DNA from: Paramarasmius palmivorus
Taxonomy: Eukaryota; Basidiomycota; Agaricomycetes; Agaricales; Marasmiaceae
DNA: 64,000 bases
Reading direction: 5' to 3'
Assembly: GCA_037176845.1 (NCBI GenBank)
Contig: JAYKXP010000008.1
Span: forward strand, 372,001 to 436,000
The position numbers and the translations under genes were made by a program. Of this stretch, positions 1 through 11,725 are shown one piece after another. The notes below the pieces were generated by a model that searched no databases, was not told where the DNA came from, and worked only from the letters and a program-made list of their open reading frames with translations. Position 1 is the stretch's first letter; each line of letters begins with the position of its first letter.

Positions 1-359
1 GTCGAAAAATGGGGCTAACCTTCTGTTGACGGCTACGCGCAATTTCTATCGAGTCAATAAAATCATTCGGTGATCCTGATGACGAAGACATGCGTGCGTT
101 CGGAGTCCGGCTCGTATGGGCCATTCACCGCCTTCGTCAACATGAGCGTACTCGCTGCTCAACGCGACCTGGAAGGTGATTCACTGGCGGGTGGCACACT
201 GTACTGATAATCACGATTAAGCAAGATTCTCCATTCGTTCACCGTCGTGCGTATCTAGTTCCATGTACCGCACAGCATTTACTGAAAACGTTTCTCAAGA
301 CTCTGTCCGAATCAGCCTTCTCGAGCGTTACGGTGGCGCGCTAATCAGTTGGCTGCAGC
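1..359. other. No gene seen at left edge
   Basis: This stretch has no reading frame that I can connect to a protein family, and no tRNA or repeat was recognised. It probably holds the 3' end or spacer of an upstream gene outside the window, plus the promoter of the gene that begins at 435. Confidence 0.4.
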
Positions 360-366
360 TATAAAA
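360..366 (+). promoter_or_regulatory. TATA box of the first gene
   Basis: TATAAAA lies 69 bp before the ATG at 435. A TATA box usually sets the transcription start about 30 bp downstream, near 390, which favours the ATG at 435 over the in-frame ATG at 384. Confidence 0.45.
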
Positions 367-434
367 CAGCCTATATTCAGTCTATGGTGAACTCGGCTCC
401 ATCTTGTGCCATCATCTTCCCAGCCTCATCAGAC

Positions 435-2510
435 ATGAGTTTCGAGAACTCATCGCACTTCACTATCAAGGGCGAGCCCTCATTCAATGTCGTGCATGGA
501 GACCAATTCAATGTTGGCGCTATTCAACTCCTTGGCCAGACCGGTGCAAAGTGGACGGAGTATGATGAGGTGAGCTTGATTGGCCAACGAGGTTCTAATC
601 ATGGTAGGCTCAATAGAGACCACAGTTTGAATACGTTAAACGTGGGCACGTCATCGCACTGAAGGAAATCCATTCTATGGACATTACTCAGCTAAAGTGG
701 AACAACGGTGCATTTCTTGTACGGGACAGAACCCGGAGAAAGACATATAGCATCGATGTGATTGGCCAGCAACACAAGTTTACTGCGCTCGTATACGAAG
801 GCGGAGATGCCCGTCGTGTTTGGGAAGAAGACTTTCAGGAATGGTCGCGCACTAGGTTCTTATCTACATACCGAGGAATAGCATAACGTTGCTAAACAGC
901 GGACAGGAATACGGAATCATGGCAACTCTATGGCATAAATCGTTCGAATATCCCGATGTTGATCTTTCATCATGGTGAGTGTTCTTTTGCTGCACCATAC
1001 CAACTACGGGACAAACGTTTCGCAGACCTAATACCTTTGGCACATTTCTATGAGCATTCCTTTTGGAAAAATATCTATGTCAATTTGCTAAAGGTCAGGG
1101 TGAGGTTCGCTGATTGATTCTGCTGCTTACGTTTTGCAGGACCAAGTGAATTGTAAAACTGGGAGTAACATATGGGTGGATACAAATACAGGCCTCCTCT
1201 GCAATGGACCTGATGGGCCCCCTATTCCATTGTATGGTGCAGGCAAAAACGGCGATACTACTTCTATCACCGTTCCTTTGACGGTGGATATGCTCGATGA
1301 CGACGTTATCTTCAACTTTTTCCTGCAACTGGAGTGTAAATCCTTGCACCGTTGGCTCATAGAGTCAGCTTACTGGCAGCGATCGGGCCTCAAAGTGACT
1401 CACATACTTCGAACGCCCTCGGATAACTTTACAATCAAGGATATGGAGCGAGAACAGCGTGTTCTCGAGTCATTCTTTCCAGATATATCGTACCAAAAGC
1501 TGGCCGATGCTGTGCACGGGCTGCGTTTTGACACTATATATTCAACCAAATTAGATGCTGTCGCAAGATGGCCGCAAGTGGCAGGTTTGTCGTGGCGATG
1601 GGACTGGGGTCGGAACTGGGTGACTTCTGGGCTCAACGAAAGAACTGCACTTGGTGATGGAATGCTAAGGTCAGCTCTTTAGTGATCTTGCACTTGGATG
1701 CTAGTAGTACTAATTCTTCGGCTAGGTTTACATTAACTACCTCTGGTGCACACCACGTCCAAGTCTGGGCTCGCTTTGACCCTGGACACGAACTCGGTAA
1801 GAGTTGGCTATCGCAGTTTCCGCGCTGCGAGAATCATGACGATCTGAATTATTTTGGTATGTGCTGCTCACTCTATGCGTACAGCAAGGGTTCACCATGT
1901 CTCTCCTTCGACGGTAGTTATTGTGCCAGGATTATTGTCCCTGCATTCGACTCAACGCACCGGCGAGTACAATGGCCTTGCATGCTTTTTCAAGCTTTGC
2001 GATAACGATGTACCTCCACCAATCTACCTCTTTCTCCGCCCGTTGACTATCAAGAGCACTTCCGAAATGACCACATGGAAGAATGGATATACACGGCCCT
2101 ATTTGTGGTCCTTGAGCGAGACAGGTGAATCAGAAATGACGGCGGATGAACTCGAGGAATGGGATGTTCCCGAACTGAGCTCGTCGTCTGCGGCCCACGT
2201 CTATCTATGCTCATGGTCTCCTTCCATTTACACCATCCTACAAGATTGGCAAGTCGCCCAGGGCTTTGACCCCGCTACTCCCGAATTCGCACGTTATCTG
2301 AAATTGGCGGAGCTCGAGGTTTTTAGGACAGGGAACCGATTTGAAGAGATGGCCGAAGAACGAGGTAGGATTTTTGGGTACATTGGCCATCGTAAATCGA
2401 GTCTTATTTCATCCAACAGGATGATTCATTTGTCCGTCTTGGACGAAGCTTGGACTTTCAGTGACCAGCCAGGGCCACCAGTTGTCGGCGACCTTTCCTC
2501 CTGCCTCTAA
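435..2510 (+). CDS. Conserved fungal protein of unknown function
   Basis: The product belongs to a family I recognise as recurrent in agaricomycete genomes but without an assigned role. I read seven exons: 435-569, 626-855, 907-974, 1026-1093, 1140-1669, 1726-1856 and 1930-2510. Diagnostic stretches are FTIKGEPSFNVVHGDQ at the N-terminus, IALKEIHS, the tract YGINRSNIPMLIFHH, then LIPLAHFYEHSFW and NIWVDTNTGLLCNGPDGP. All splice in frame with canonical borders; the intron at 856 has a weak GTTCTT donor. The middle exon is rich in aromatic residues around SWRWDWG, and no signal peptide or membrane segment is visible. The start at 435 (MSFENSS) fits both the TATA position and the usual N-terminus of the family. 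Gene identity is firm; function is unknown. Confidence 0.8.
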
Positions 2511-2625
2511 ACCATGGATCATCCTGTTTTCACTGGGTTAAAGAGGGCGAATTGAGCTTTACAGATTTGTAGTACAATTACAACACACGAGCTTTCAATA
2601 TCTAAGTGTATACTGAATGCAAACA

Positions 2626-3050
2626 TTAGGCTAGGGAACACGAGTCACTGGAAACTGGAAAACGAATACAGTCAGTGGTAGCTTCGATGGCAACGGTCAT
2701 CAGTCTCTTGGTCGCCTCTTCCAAAAGATGTGCCATGGCCCTGGATTCCTGGTCCCTGTCGGAGGTGTTTTGCATGACATGCAATTGCGTTTTCAACGAC
2801 TGCTGTATCTCGAAGAAACGGTTTAGGGCCGCATCGACTTGATCCGGATACGCATGCCGTTTAGAAACACGACAGCATAGAGTCCAACGCATAGTACACA
2901 TACCGTAGTAGCATGCTTCAAAGATAGCTCCAAAAGACTGAGTAGCCGACGACACCACCTCGAGAAGAGACAATTCGGCGGAAGGGGAAGACGAGGTTTC
3001 AACAAATGGAGCCGGCTTGGGTATTAGTACAGTAGATTTGGATTTGATGG
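2626..3050 (-). CDS. Small hypothetical protein or gene remnant
   Basis: A reading frame of about 115 codons ends at 2626. It contains a helical, charged C-terminal half (VDAALNRFFEIQQ, then LLEEATKRLMTVAIEATTD) that looks like protein and not antisense noise. A possible 66-bp intron with a GTATGT donor lies near 2825-2890. Upstream the frame stays open through a Ser/Pro/Thr-rich stretch to about 3110, but I see no convincing start codon, so the 5' end is unresolved. It converges with the preceding gene, leaving 115 bp between the two stop codons. I do not recognise a family. It may be a truncated remnant. Confidence 0.3.
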
Positions 3051-3466
3051 TTGTATGCGTCTGGGCATTCGTATCCGAATCAGGCCTCGCAGAAGATTTT
3101 CGAGATGTGGACGAGTGAGTTAGCCATTTTCAAAGCTCACGAACTATCACCCAGATTTGCGAAGTATGGCAAAGTTTCACTACCCTCGAAGCAAGCTTGC
3201 AGGCGTACAGGGTAAATCGGATGAAGATTAATGGGCAAGACGAAAAACGAACAAAAACTGGCAAAAGAAACTTTCAAAACATTCATTGTTCCAAACGGTC
3301 CGTGATACAAGTGATACAAGTGGCTACTTTGAGTGTAGGGGAGAAACGGTGCGATACAGTGCGCTGTCAAGTCCAAGTTCTAATGCGAGTCTGAATAAAG
3401 TTCCAAAGGCAAGTCCAAATTCCAAATGCAAGCCCAAATCTGTTGTTCTCGTCCATCGTGGTGCGT

Positions 3467-5431
3467 TCAGCCGCTCATGCCGTTCCAATTATCCAGGCTG
3501 CTGCTGCGCTGATTGCCGTTCCCGTTGCCCATATCCATTTGGGAGTCCTCGCCTTCATACGAACCGTTTCCGCTGTACTCGTCTGTGCCTCCCAAACCGT
3601 GAGCAGGTCCAAAAGACTCCTCAATGGCGTACACGCTTTGACTGCCGGATTGGTCGGGATATACTCCATATGACCCATAGCCGCTGTTGCCAGAGTAGCC
3701 CCTATACGAACTGTTACTCCCAGTTTGACCATGTCCTCCGTTTCGGTTCCCATTAAAACCACCATCACCAGAGTTTCCACCATAGCCATTGTGACCAGCA
3801 TACCCTCCATAAAAGTCGTTTCCAGCCAAGGGAACGCCATAACCATCTCCGCCAGAGTTGTCGAAATGGCCATGTCCTCGACTCGAGTCTTGAAAGCTCC
3901 GAGCATAGTTGTCGTTACGAGAGTTGGCGCGGGAGAAGCCATTACCACCAGGGTGACTATACCAGGAGTTGTTTCCAGCTCCGCCAGAGTGGCCGACAAA
4001 GGGACCATTACGACCAGGCTGAACGTGCCCTTCATACGAAAAGTTCTTTCCGCTGGAACTACCGCCAGAGTTTCCAAAGAACTCTCCCTTGGCAGAGATT
4101 TGGGAAACTGAACTATGAGTCCTTTGGTGCGAATGCTGGTCGTCTGTGTCCATATCTTCTGGCAAGAGCGGTGGGTTTCGATAGGAATCCTCAGATTGGG
4201 ATTGTTCTGCGGATTGTCAGACGTGACCAGCGTTGCTGAACTTGCGATTGCGCATAGATGAGGTAGAGGCTGAGTTCTGATTATGTGCGTTGGATTGAAA
4301 AACGTTGCCAGCGTTGCTGGACTTGCGAGATAGGAATGAAGACGAGGAGCTGGGCTGGTGAACGCGTGCAATAGAGGGTGAGGTGGTTTGGGATGAAGAC
4401 GACATGCGCGAATCAGAGGGTGAGGTGACTTGGCGAGACTTGGATTGGCGTAAGGGGATCTGAGCTTTGGTTTCAACAAACCTGTGCGACTCTATGGAAC
4501 TTGGTTAGAGTAGGTGTATGCGGGCCCATGAATGAGTTACCTGGCTTTGACCTGGAGTTTTTCATTATTTCCAACCTCTTCAATGTGTCGACTGCTTGCA
4601 AGAGATTCTGCGTCGCAAGTAGCAACATTTCCCTACCCTTAAGATTTTGACCATTTGTTTGGTCGTCTTCTAGTTCGGAGAGGTCAGAGAGTGGGCTCTC
4701 AGAGAGCTCTTTGTCTTCGAGTCGTTTGGGGTCTATGAACATGGTTTGAGAAGAGATATGTGGGGCCAGCCTGAGGAGTCAGACAGCTATCTGGCTTGGC
4801 TTCAGAGGAACCGGAGACGTTCAAGGAGTTGAGTGATTCTGTTTTAGGTGGTCAGAAAGGTTAGATATGGAGGGACTGGCACTTGCTTATTTGCTGAGCT
4901 TCCTTCTGCATTGCCCGTAGGAATTTTGCCGTGGCGCGCTCCTGTGTCTGGGCGGTCTCGAGCGATGTCGAGCGATATCGGTCGTCTTGGTCCTCGTTTT
5001 CGGAAGATTCGAAGATTTCAGAGTCAGGTTGTGACTTGGAGAGCTCAGGTTCGTGTGTCACAGAGAACGATGTCTCGGAACGAAAAAAAAGTCGAGGATT
5101 TAGCAGACGAAGCTGAGTCGGAGACAACGAGAGTCGAAGTGGTAGAAGTTAGTTTTGATTTGCGCATCGTTGAAGATTCTTGATTTGGAGCTGACGAGCA
5201 AGTTAGCGGCCGTAGTATGCAGTTTCATCAACCAAGCAGTTACCCTTCACGTCCGTAACCGAGGCAGACGATGCGATTTCGGTAAAGCTGGGATTCCCTC
5301 GTATTATATCTGCATTACGCGTCAGGATACTGTAATGAATACGGATGGAAGCGGTACTCACTGGCAACGGTTTCTTTCCTCACATGCTCCGCTCGAAAGA
5401 CAGCCTGCTCTATATTAGTTGGAACGTTCAT
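3467..5431 (-). CDS. Glycine-rich protein with coiled region, frame broken at an A8 tract
   Basis: I read exons 5431-5362 (MNVPTNIEQAVFRAEHV), 5309-5244, and one from 5190, then two short introns near 4880 and 4770, an exon around 4742-4550, and a long last exon to 3467. The middle carries acidic/Ser stretches (SEIFESSENEDQDD) and leucine-rich helical segments (KFLRAMQKEAQQISK, LLATQNLLQAVDTLKRLE) typical of short coiled coils. The C-terminal third is very rich in Gly, Asn, Ser and Tyr (GGYAGHNGYGGNSGDGG), like low-complexity RNA-binding or phase-separating tails. The frame is lost at the eight-A run 5083-5090; one base fewer would join the N-terminus to the rest. An in-frame TGA near 4217 can be removed by a 69-bp intron with a GTCACG donor. 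No family recognised. Confidence 0.55.
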
Positions 5432-5905
5432 TCTTGAGGTATCTGCGAGTCCGAGTTAGTCGACTCGATGGTTCTTGTCCACTTGGGCTTCGGGAAGAAA
5501 AACTTTGAGGAGAGAAGATGGGAATGTAAGATGGCGAATTCGCTCGACGCTGGCCTCTTATAAGTCGACGCGTTTCCGAATTAATCAAGAATTAATTAAT
5601 CTCCAGTCAGATCTTGAAGCCTCCGACCACTTACGTCACTCTGGCATCTTTGACTGCAGACAACTGGCAACTGCTAAGCAACATAACAAAAGAACACGAT
5701 ATTGGAAGGTACACACTACTGATACAAGCACGCTCAGCGACAGCTGCATATACAGGCCATGAATGGGTAATGAACTATATGTCTTTTTTAGTCCTTTATA
5801 TGCTTTTTTTCGTCGATTTTCGGGGGATTATCTGTAGGAAACCGAACAAGTTCAAACCGAGAGTGCAGAAGGAAACTCGAGGGGAAAGCATTCTCGGAAT
5901 ACTTT
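5432..5905. other. Spacer between two minus-strand genes
   Basis: No supported gene. The region is AT-richer than its neighbours and should hold the promoter of the glycine-rich gene and the 3' end of the repeat-precursor gene. Open frames here on the plus strand have no family resemblance. Confidence 0.4.
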
Positions 5906-6674
5906 TCAATTGCGGCCACGACTTCGTCCCCTACCGCGAGACCCAGAATCGTTGCCGTGCCTGCGGGCCTCGAGATTACGTTCCCTAGATCTACCTCTGC
6001 CCCTACTTCCAGAATCGTTTCCATGCCTGCGGGCCTCGAGATTACGCTCCCTGGATCTACCTCTGCCCCTACTTCCAGAATCGTTTCCATGCCTGCGGGC
6101 CTCGAGATTACGCTCCCTGGATCTACCTCTGCCCCTACTTCCAGAGTCATTTCCATGCCTGCGTGCTTGGAGGTTACGTTCCCTAGATCTACCTCTGCCC
6201 CTGCTTCCAGAATCGTTGCCGTGTCTGCGTGCTTGGAGGTTACGATCCCTAGATCTACCTCTGCCCCTACTTCCAGAATCGTTTCCATGCCTGCGGGCAT
6301 CGAGGTTGCGCTCCCTGGATCTACCCCTGCCCCTGGAGCCAGAACCGTGTCGACGAGCAGTAAGTACGACGCGTTCACGACTACGACCACGTTCAGCGCT
6401 ATCGCCGTGACGCCTTTTCGCGACCTAACCAAGTAGTAAAGTCAGTAAGAGAGAGTTGAGAAGAAGGAGCGGCTAACCTCAATGAATTCGGTACGTCCAC
6501 GAATTTCATTACCGGTGACACTCAGCTCGTCAGTTCCAATGGGGTTGATCTATAGATTCAATGTTAGTGGCCAAAAGATGCATAAAAAAGTAAGAGGTTA
6601 TTCACCGGAATGGCGACACCGCTAGATAACACGGCAGCGACGATGAAGAGGATAAAGTTCTTCTTGAATTGCAT
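5906..6674 (-). CDS. Secreted arginine-rich tandem-repeat precursor with dibasic sites
   Basis: Three exons (6674-6606, 6549-6478, 6424-5906) with clean GT-AG borders give 219 residues. Residues 1-23 are a signal peptide (two Lys, then the hydrophobic run FILFIVAAVLSSGVAIP). A short acidic stretch follows, and residues 48-219 consist almost wholly of repeats. The motif RRHG occurs eight times, five of them opening full 22-residue units. Each unit runs RRHGNDSG, an RGRGRSRER core, then NLEA, NLQA or NLDA. The dibasic RR (KRR in the first copy) at fixed spacing resembles Kex2-type processing sites in fungal repeat precursors, which release several small peptides. The peptides would be strongly cationic. 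RG/RS runs also occur in nucleic-acid-binding proteins, but the signal peptide argues for secretion. No frame breaks. Processing and function are inference. Confidence 0.75.
5910..6360 (-). repeat. 66-bp coding tandem repeat array
   Basis: A 66-bp unit, one per 22-residue peptide, repeats about six times with few differences between copies, plus two shorter variants at the 5' end. The best-conserved stretch is the part coding for Leu-Glu-Ala-Arg-Arg-His-Gly. Copies nearest the 3' end of the gene are most alike, which suggests recent unequal exchange. Confidence 0.8.
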
Positions 6675-6744
6675 GGTTGTTAGAAGGCTTGGTCGATCTC
6701 GAGTTGTTAACTGGAGTGAAGAATATTGACGGCCAGGGAGCAGG

Positions 6745-6752
6745 TTATATAG
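6745..6752 (-). promoter_or_regulatory. TATA box of the repeat-precursor gene
   Basis: CTATATAA on the minus strand lies 71 bp before the ATG at 6674. That distance allows a transcription start near 6715 and a 5' leader of about 40 nt. Confidence 0.5.
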
Positions 6753-6759
6753 GTTTTCG

Positions 6760-8340
6760 TCCAGAGATGGGAATGAAAGACGACAATACGGAGGTTTTGA
6801 GCAAGCGCAGCGATGGTCCCACAGGTTGAAAGTATATTATTTGTCGTCAGGTGGGAGATGTACCTAGATGCAGAGAGTCCGAGTCAAATTTTGGACGTGC
6901 AAGAGGTATTAGGTCGCTCTTGCGCCACCCATCGTAATTCCCCCGCAGCACCGGGAAAGTATGGAGCCAGAACGTGTTGGTGATACATGTAGGTGATGAG
7001 AGTCCTGAACTGTAGGATTTTGTCCCACTGGTGAGAAGATGAAGTATCGAGGGAGCAAATAGATCATCAGATGGAATGATTGACGAGAATTCTTTGAGAG
7101 AAGCCATGCTTGAAGGAATGAGGGGATCTTGATGGTAATACAATGACGACGGGGTTAATACACAAAGAATGGGTGTCGAGGAAGAATTTTTGACGGGATT
7201 TTGCGTCGATGATGACCTTCTGACTACCCGCCATGTTCCGGGAAAGACCGCAGGCTTTGCATACATGGTCAAGGCTCTTCGAGTGCCGGTCGACTGCGCA
7301 GAACCTGGGACTTTTAATGCATATTTGTGAAGTGTTTAAAATTGCAACCATATGTCCTGAAAGTGGTGACTACCGCAGTCATTGTGAGATACAAAACTCG
7401 CCTTTTATTATACGCCACTCGGAGTTGGCACCTTGAAGTCGCCCTTTAGCTATAAACTATAGCATAGATACCGTGGCACTTGACGAGCTTGGCGAATGAG
7501 TGAGTGTAAGAAGCAAAGGAGTTGCCAATGCTAACGTCACGTTGTCTGGTTGATGACCGGCTAAAGCGTGTCGATCCATATCGAGCTATTTTTACCCACA
7601 GTCCCAGCTACCCTTTCGCGAATTGCCTGAGGCACTTGAGCGCTGCCTGGGGACCAAGGTCCAACAAATTCCTCTCACATACACTATCCTGCATGACACC
7701 CCTAACAGAACGCCTGCAGCTATCTCCAGTGCTCAAACTCGGTAGCTCTGTCTCGTGGTCAGAGTCAGCCTATCAATGTTTCAATGCTGCTTTGCCCATC
7801 AATCGGTCGCCTAATTAAACTCGACTGCGATGATCGTGTTGAGTTGTAAAATGTACTGCAAGTTTCTTCTCTGCTGGTGTGTAGGTCTGACTGCTCGATA
7901 GCTTGATGTTCGGAATGGTGTCATTGGCGATCAACAGCAACACTTCCATACGATGCCCGCGACAAGTAAGAATGCAGATGCCCTGCCACTTGGAGACCCT
8001 GCTGAGCTCCGCGTCGGCCGTTTAACCGATGACAGGGTCACTTACTCAGCTCGTTTTCAAGGCCGATAACGCCTCGCGACAGAATTCTATGCAAAAAAGC
8101 TGGTATTAGTCTTTGAAAAATCACTTTGAGGTCTTATTATGTGGTCTCGTTAATTAGCAGCCTCGAAAACAGACCTAGAACCCTCTAGATGAACACTGAA
8201 GGCTAATGAACACTCGGACTCAGAGGCTCGGAGAGTTACCGAAAGAACCAAGAGCCGAATGATGCCGGTAGGCACGGCACGATGCTGATCTCCTTTCGCC
8301 CTGCGATGGAGAGCTCAAAAAATGACATGACCCACGGCGA
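6760..8340. other. Long stretch without a supported gene
   Basis: The longest open frames are 6847-7272 (minus) and 7522-7818 (plus). Neither shows a domain, a consistent set of introns or family resemblance. The minus frame is Ser/Pro-rich and might be a degraded exon. I see no tRNA or transposon ends. The right end contains the MFS promoter. Confidence 0.4.
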
Positions 8341-8349
8341 TACGACATC

Positions 8350-8356
8350 TATAAAT
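8350..8356 (+). promoter_or_regulatory. TATA box of the MFS exporter gene
   Basis: TATAAAT lies 60 bp before the ATG at 8410. Confidence 0.4.
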
Positions 8357-8409
8357 TTCGCCGGTGGCCCTTCCCGTGTCCCTTCTTGTCCTCGACGTTC
8401 ACCACGGAA

Positions 8410-11401
8410 ATGGCGTCTACGCAAAAGGAAGAAGCAACGACCAATTCCCCGTCTGCCGTTGACGTGGCACCCTCAACGACCGCGAAAGCAAAGCCTGGAG
8501 AGTCCTGGAAGGCAAATGAGGAACATGTGTTACCAAAGAACAATCTACCAGTTGTCAGTAACTACCCCACTATCTACTTCTATTCTCGCTCATCCATTTT
8601 TGTCGTTTCTTTAGGTGTTTCTAGGATTAATGTGCTGTATCTTCTTGGCGGCTATAGACCAAGTCCGTTCTCCCGCTTTCCGTTTGTGTAACTTGCAAGG
8701 AAATTGAATTGGGACATCATATAGACCATAGTTGCTACTGCTCTGCCAACCATCGTGAGCGATTTGGGGGGTGGCAAGGACTATAGTTGGGTGGGAAGGT
8801 GCGCGTTCTAGCTTCCATCTCGTATTCAGCCTCCGGCTTATTCGCATTGTAGTGCATATCTTCTTGCTGCTGCGACATTATCGCCGCTTTATGGCAAACT
8901 TTCGGACATCATAGGTGCATCACGCTCATTCAATTTCCGACAACTTCCGCTAAGCTTTAACTACAGGAAGAAAACCCATATTATACGGATGCATCGTCGT
9001 GTTTCTGGTCCGTCCAATATTGTCGCACGTTTGACGAGAATGTGACTCATGCATTTAATCATAGATTGGCTCCGCACTGTGTGGTGCCGCACAAACCATG
9101 GTCTGGTTAATTGTTTGCCGTGCCGTTCAAGGCATTGGCGGAGGGGGAATCATCCAATTGGTGAGAGACTCGTGTTTAAGACGCGTTTATGACTAACCTC
9201 CGCCATTAAGGTAAATATCACGGTTAGCGATATCGTGCCTCTGCAGGAGTACGTGCACTTTCAAGCTCAGTGAAGCTTAACTAATGAATATGATAGGCGT
9301 GGCAAATATGGTGGCCTTATTGGATCAACTTGGGGCATAGCAAGGTATGTACGCTGTGAGCTTCTGCGGTCAAGGTTAAATGAAATTGTCTAGTGTTGTC
9401 GGGCCTCTACTTGGAGGTGTAAGTGGCATTTCCAGAATGGCCTCCACACCTGTTCAAATTTGATATCTACCAGGTCTTCACCGACCACGTAAGCTGGAGA
9501 TGGTGAGTCCTGGAAACGCAACATTCCTTCCTTTTGCTGACTCATATCCCAGGTGTTTCTGGATCAACTTGTATAGTTACTTCCTTTTCACCTCAAGGCA
9601 ACACCTAATAGTCTCTCGCTAGGCCAACTGGCGGTGCCGCTGTCATCCTCCTTTTCATTTTCCTCAACCTCAACCCTGTCAAGCAAAAGTCCTTTAACCA
9701 GCATGTCCAAGAATTCGACTTTATCGGCCTCTGGCTGATCATTGTCGGCGTAGTATGCTTGCTTCTTGGCTTTAGCTTCAGCGAGACTGAGTGTAAGTAT
9801 CCTGAACGTGTTCAATACGAAGCACTACTGATGTATTACAACAGGGAAATCTGCAAAAACTATCGCTCTCTTAGTTGTTGGCGGGGCTGTGTTGATTACA
9901 GCTGGTGTATATGAAGCCTTCACGACCAAATCTGCTATTGTCCCACCAAGGCTGTTCAAGGTATGTTTCTATTATAGTGAGCATAGAAATGGTGTTTACC
10001 GACCAACTAGACCCGAACCACTTCGATCATATTGATATCGGTTTTCCTGCATGCTGTGACGTTCTTTACCGGTGCGTAATTGGCGTTTAGTTACCTGGCG
10101 ACACGCGCTTACCTGCGAAACATAGGTGCATACTACCTTCCCCTCTACTATCAGATCTTGGGAGCTTCTGCCACTGGGGCCGGTGTAAAGTAAGTTGTAT
10201 TCACCCGTCCCTCAGAATCTTCATCAACTGACATACCCTGGTAAAAAGAATGCTGCCATTCTCGCTTGGCGGTGCTCTTATTTCTGCGGTCTCTGGTATC
10301 ATCGTCACGAGGTTTGGAGAGTATAGAATTGTTATGTGGATTGCATGGGCCATCTTTACGCTCGGTTACGGATTGATGACAATGTTGGACAGCCATTCGA
10401 ACATGTGAGTGTTGTTTGTCCCACTCTAGTTCCGTAGCTGGCTCTGAGCGTGGAATGCTCGTAGAGCGGAACAGGTTCTCTACCCGTTGGTAGCAGCTGC
10501 AGGGCTCGGATGTCTCTTCCAGGTGAGTTGATGTGATTTCGCGATGAATCAGACCGATACGGGAATGTTGACGTCCAATGCTAGACGCCGTTGATTGGTT
10601 TGCAGGCGGCTATGCCTATCAAGGATATGGCAACCAGTACAGCCGCCTTCGGTTTCATTAGGTGGGTTATGAATGTATTGCAGTGTCTCCGGGTCATCAT
10701 TGATGATCTTCGTAATAATAGAACTCTAGGCGGAACTGTGGGTATCGCCATCGGACAGGCCATCTGGTCGAGTGTGAGTGGTGTTCCTGCGGACTGAGAA
10801 GCATGCTTAGCTGACACTCACGCTTATTCTTAGACTCTGCGAAATAGACTGGACGACATACCCAACCTCTCTATCGATACATCCAGCGGTGCTCTCAGCC
10901 AGAGCGTCAGACATTTGAAAGAGATACCGGTCAGTTCAGGTTCCTAGGTTCCCAGTGCTTCCCGCTGATGCGCCTGTACAGGATGCCAATACACGTTCGG
11001 CAGTTATACAAGCCTATGCCAAGTCGATAAGTTCAATTTGGGTAGCCTGCACGCCCATCATAGGCGTTGGATTCTTGATGGGTATGTTCCTTCTATTACC
11101 TGTCTTGTTTGTGGCATTGAATTTTCTACCTGGACTTCCTCTAGTTCTATTTATACGGCGATATACACTGAAACGCACCATTGTGCAAGGTGGTAATGAT
11201 AAGACCAAGGTAAATGACGAAGAAAAGGGCGTGCCACCAACAACAGGGACAGCTCCTTCAGATGATGACGTTCATCCCGATTCCAAAACGGTTGAGGAAG
11301 CACCAACAAAGGATGCTGCGACCAGGTCAACAAAGTCCGCCAGCGTGGATGAAAACCTTCCAGAAGAAAAGAAGATTGACGGAGATGGCCGGCGTCCGTA
11401 G
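8410..11401 (+). CDS. 14-TM major facilitator exporter, DHA2 drug:H+ antiporter type
   Basis: About 14 short introns interrupt this gene; spliced, it gives roughly 590 residues without a frame break. The hallmark of the DHA2 subfamily, AAIDQTIVATALPTIVSDLG, sits in TM1. Motif A follows (GKLSDIIGRKP in the TM2-3 loop), then RAVQGIGGGGI in TM4 and the antiporter motif C region WGIASVVGPLLGGVFTD in TM5. The C-terminal half has the TM11-14 pattern (VLYPLVAAAGLGCLF, PLIGLQAAMP, SIWVACTPIIGVGFLM). A cytosolic tail of about 80 residues is Lys/Asp/Thr-rich. Proteins of this type sit in the plasma or vacuolar membrane and export drugs or secondary metabolites by proton antiport; the substrate cannot be read from sequence. 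No biosynthetic cluster is adjacent, though a flavin monooxygenase lies 2.4 kb downstream beyond GID4. The start MASTQKEE is the first ATG in frame. Confidence 0.9.
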
Positions 11402-11725
11402 TGGGAGTTTTTGGAATTTTTCTGTTACGATGGGGGACCTATTAGAGGCATGTTCACGTACCCTATGGTTATGCACGGGACATAGAGCTACTTGTATTCT
11501 TAATGCATGAAGATGAATTTTGAGATGTCTGGATGCAGTGCCGAGACTGTCCATGTAGACGGATCTGGAACCGAATTCAAAAGAATCAGACCGTTGACAG
11601 GGCAGGAAAGTGTGGGGAAAGGCGCTGCTGTCCACGTGCCAGCTAGGTGGAATGAATAGTCCCCCGGCCGCTCTCAGTCTCACCACTCTTCCTCATCAAC
11701 CACTTTTTTCTTTTCTTCAACAGCA
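11402..11725. other. Spacer between MFS gene and GID4
   Basis: No gene is visible. It should hold the MFS 3' end and the GID4 promoter; a pyrimidine-rich tract (11690-11722) runs up to the GID4 start, as is common in basidiomycete promoters. Confidence 0.4.

Noticed and set aside
4200..4225. Nonsense TGA in the glycine-rich gene as proof of a pseudogene
   Set aside because: A 69-bp intron with a GTCACG donor and a TTGCCAG acceptor removes it in frame, so it is not decisive.
3475..4479. 334-codon minus-strand ORF
   Set aside because: It overlaps the glycine-rich frame; its composition (many Met, Leu, Thr, Pro runs) is that of a shifted Gly/Ser-rich frame.
5910..6360. CRISPR-like array
   Set aside because: The 66-bp units are contiguous coding repeats with no spacers, in a eukaryotic gene.
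5957..6436. Plus-strand repeat ORF with ...STSAPTSRIVSMPAG... units
   Set aside because: It is the antisense shadow of the repeat-precursor gene, which has a signal peptide, introns and a TATA box on the minus strand.
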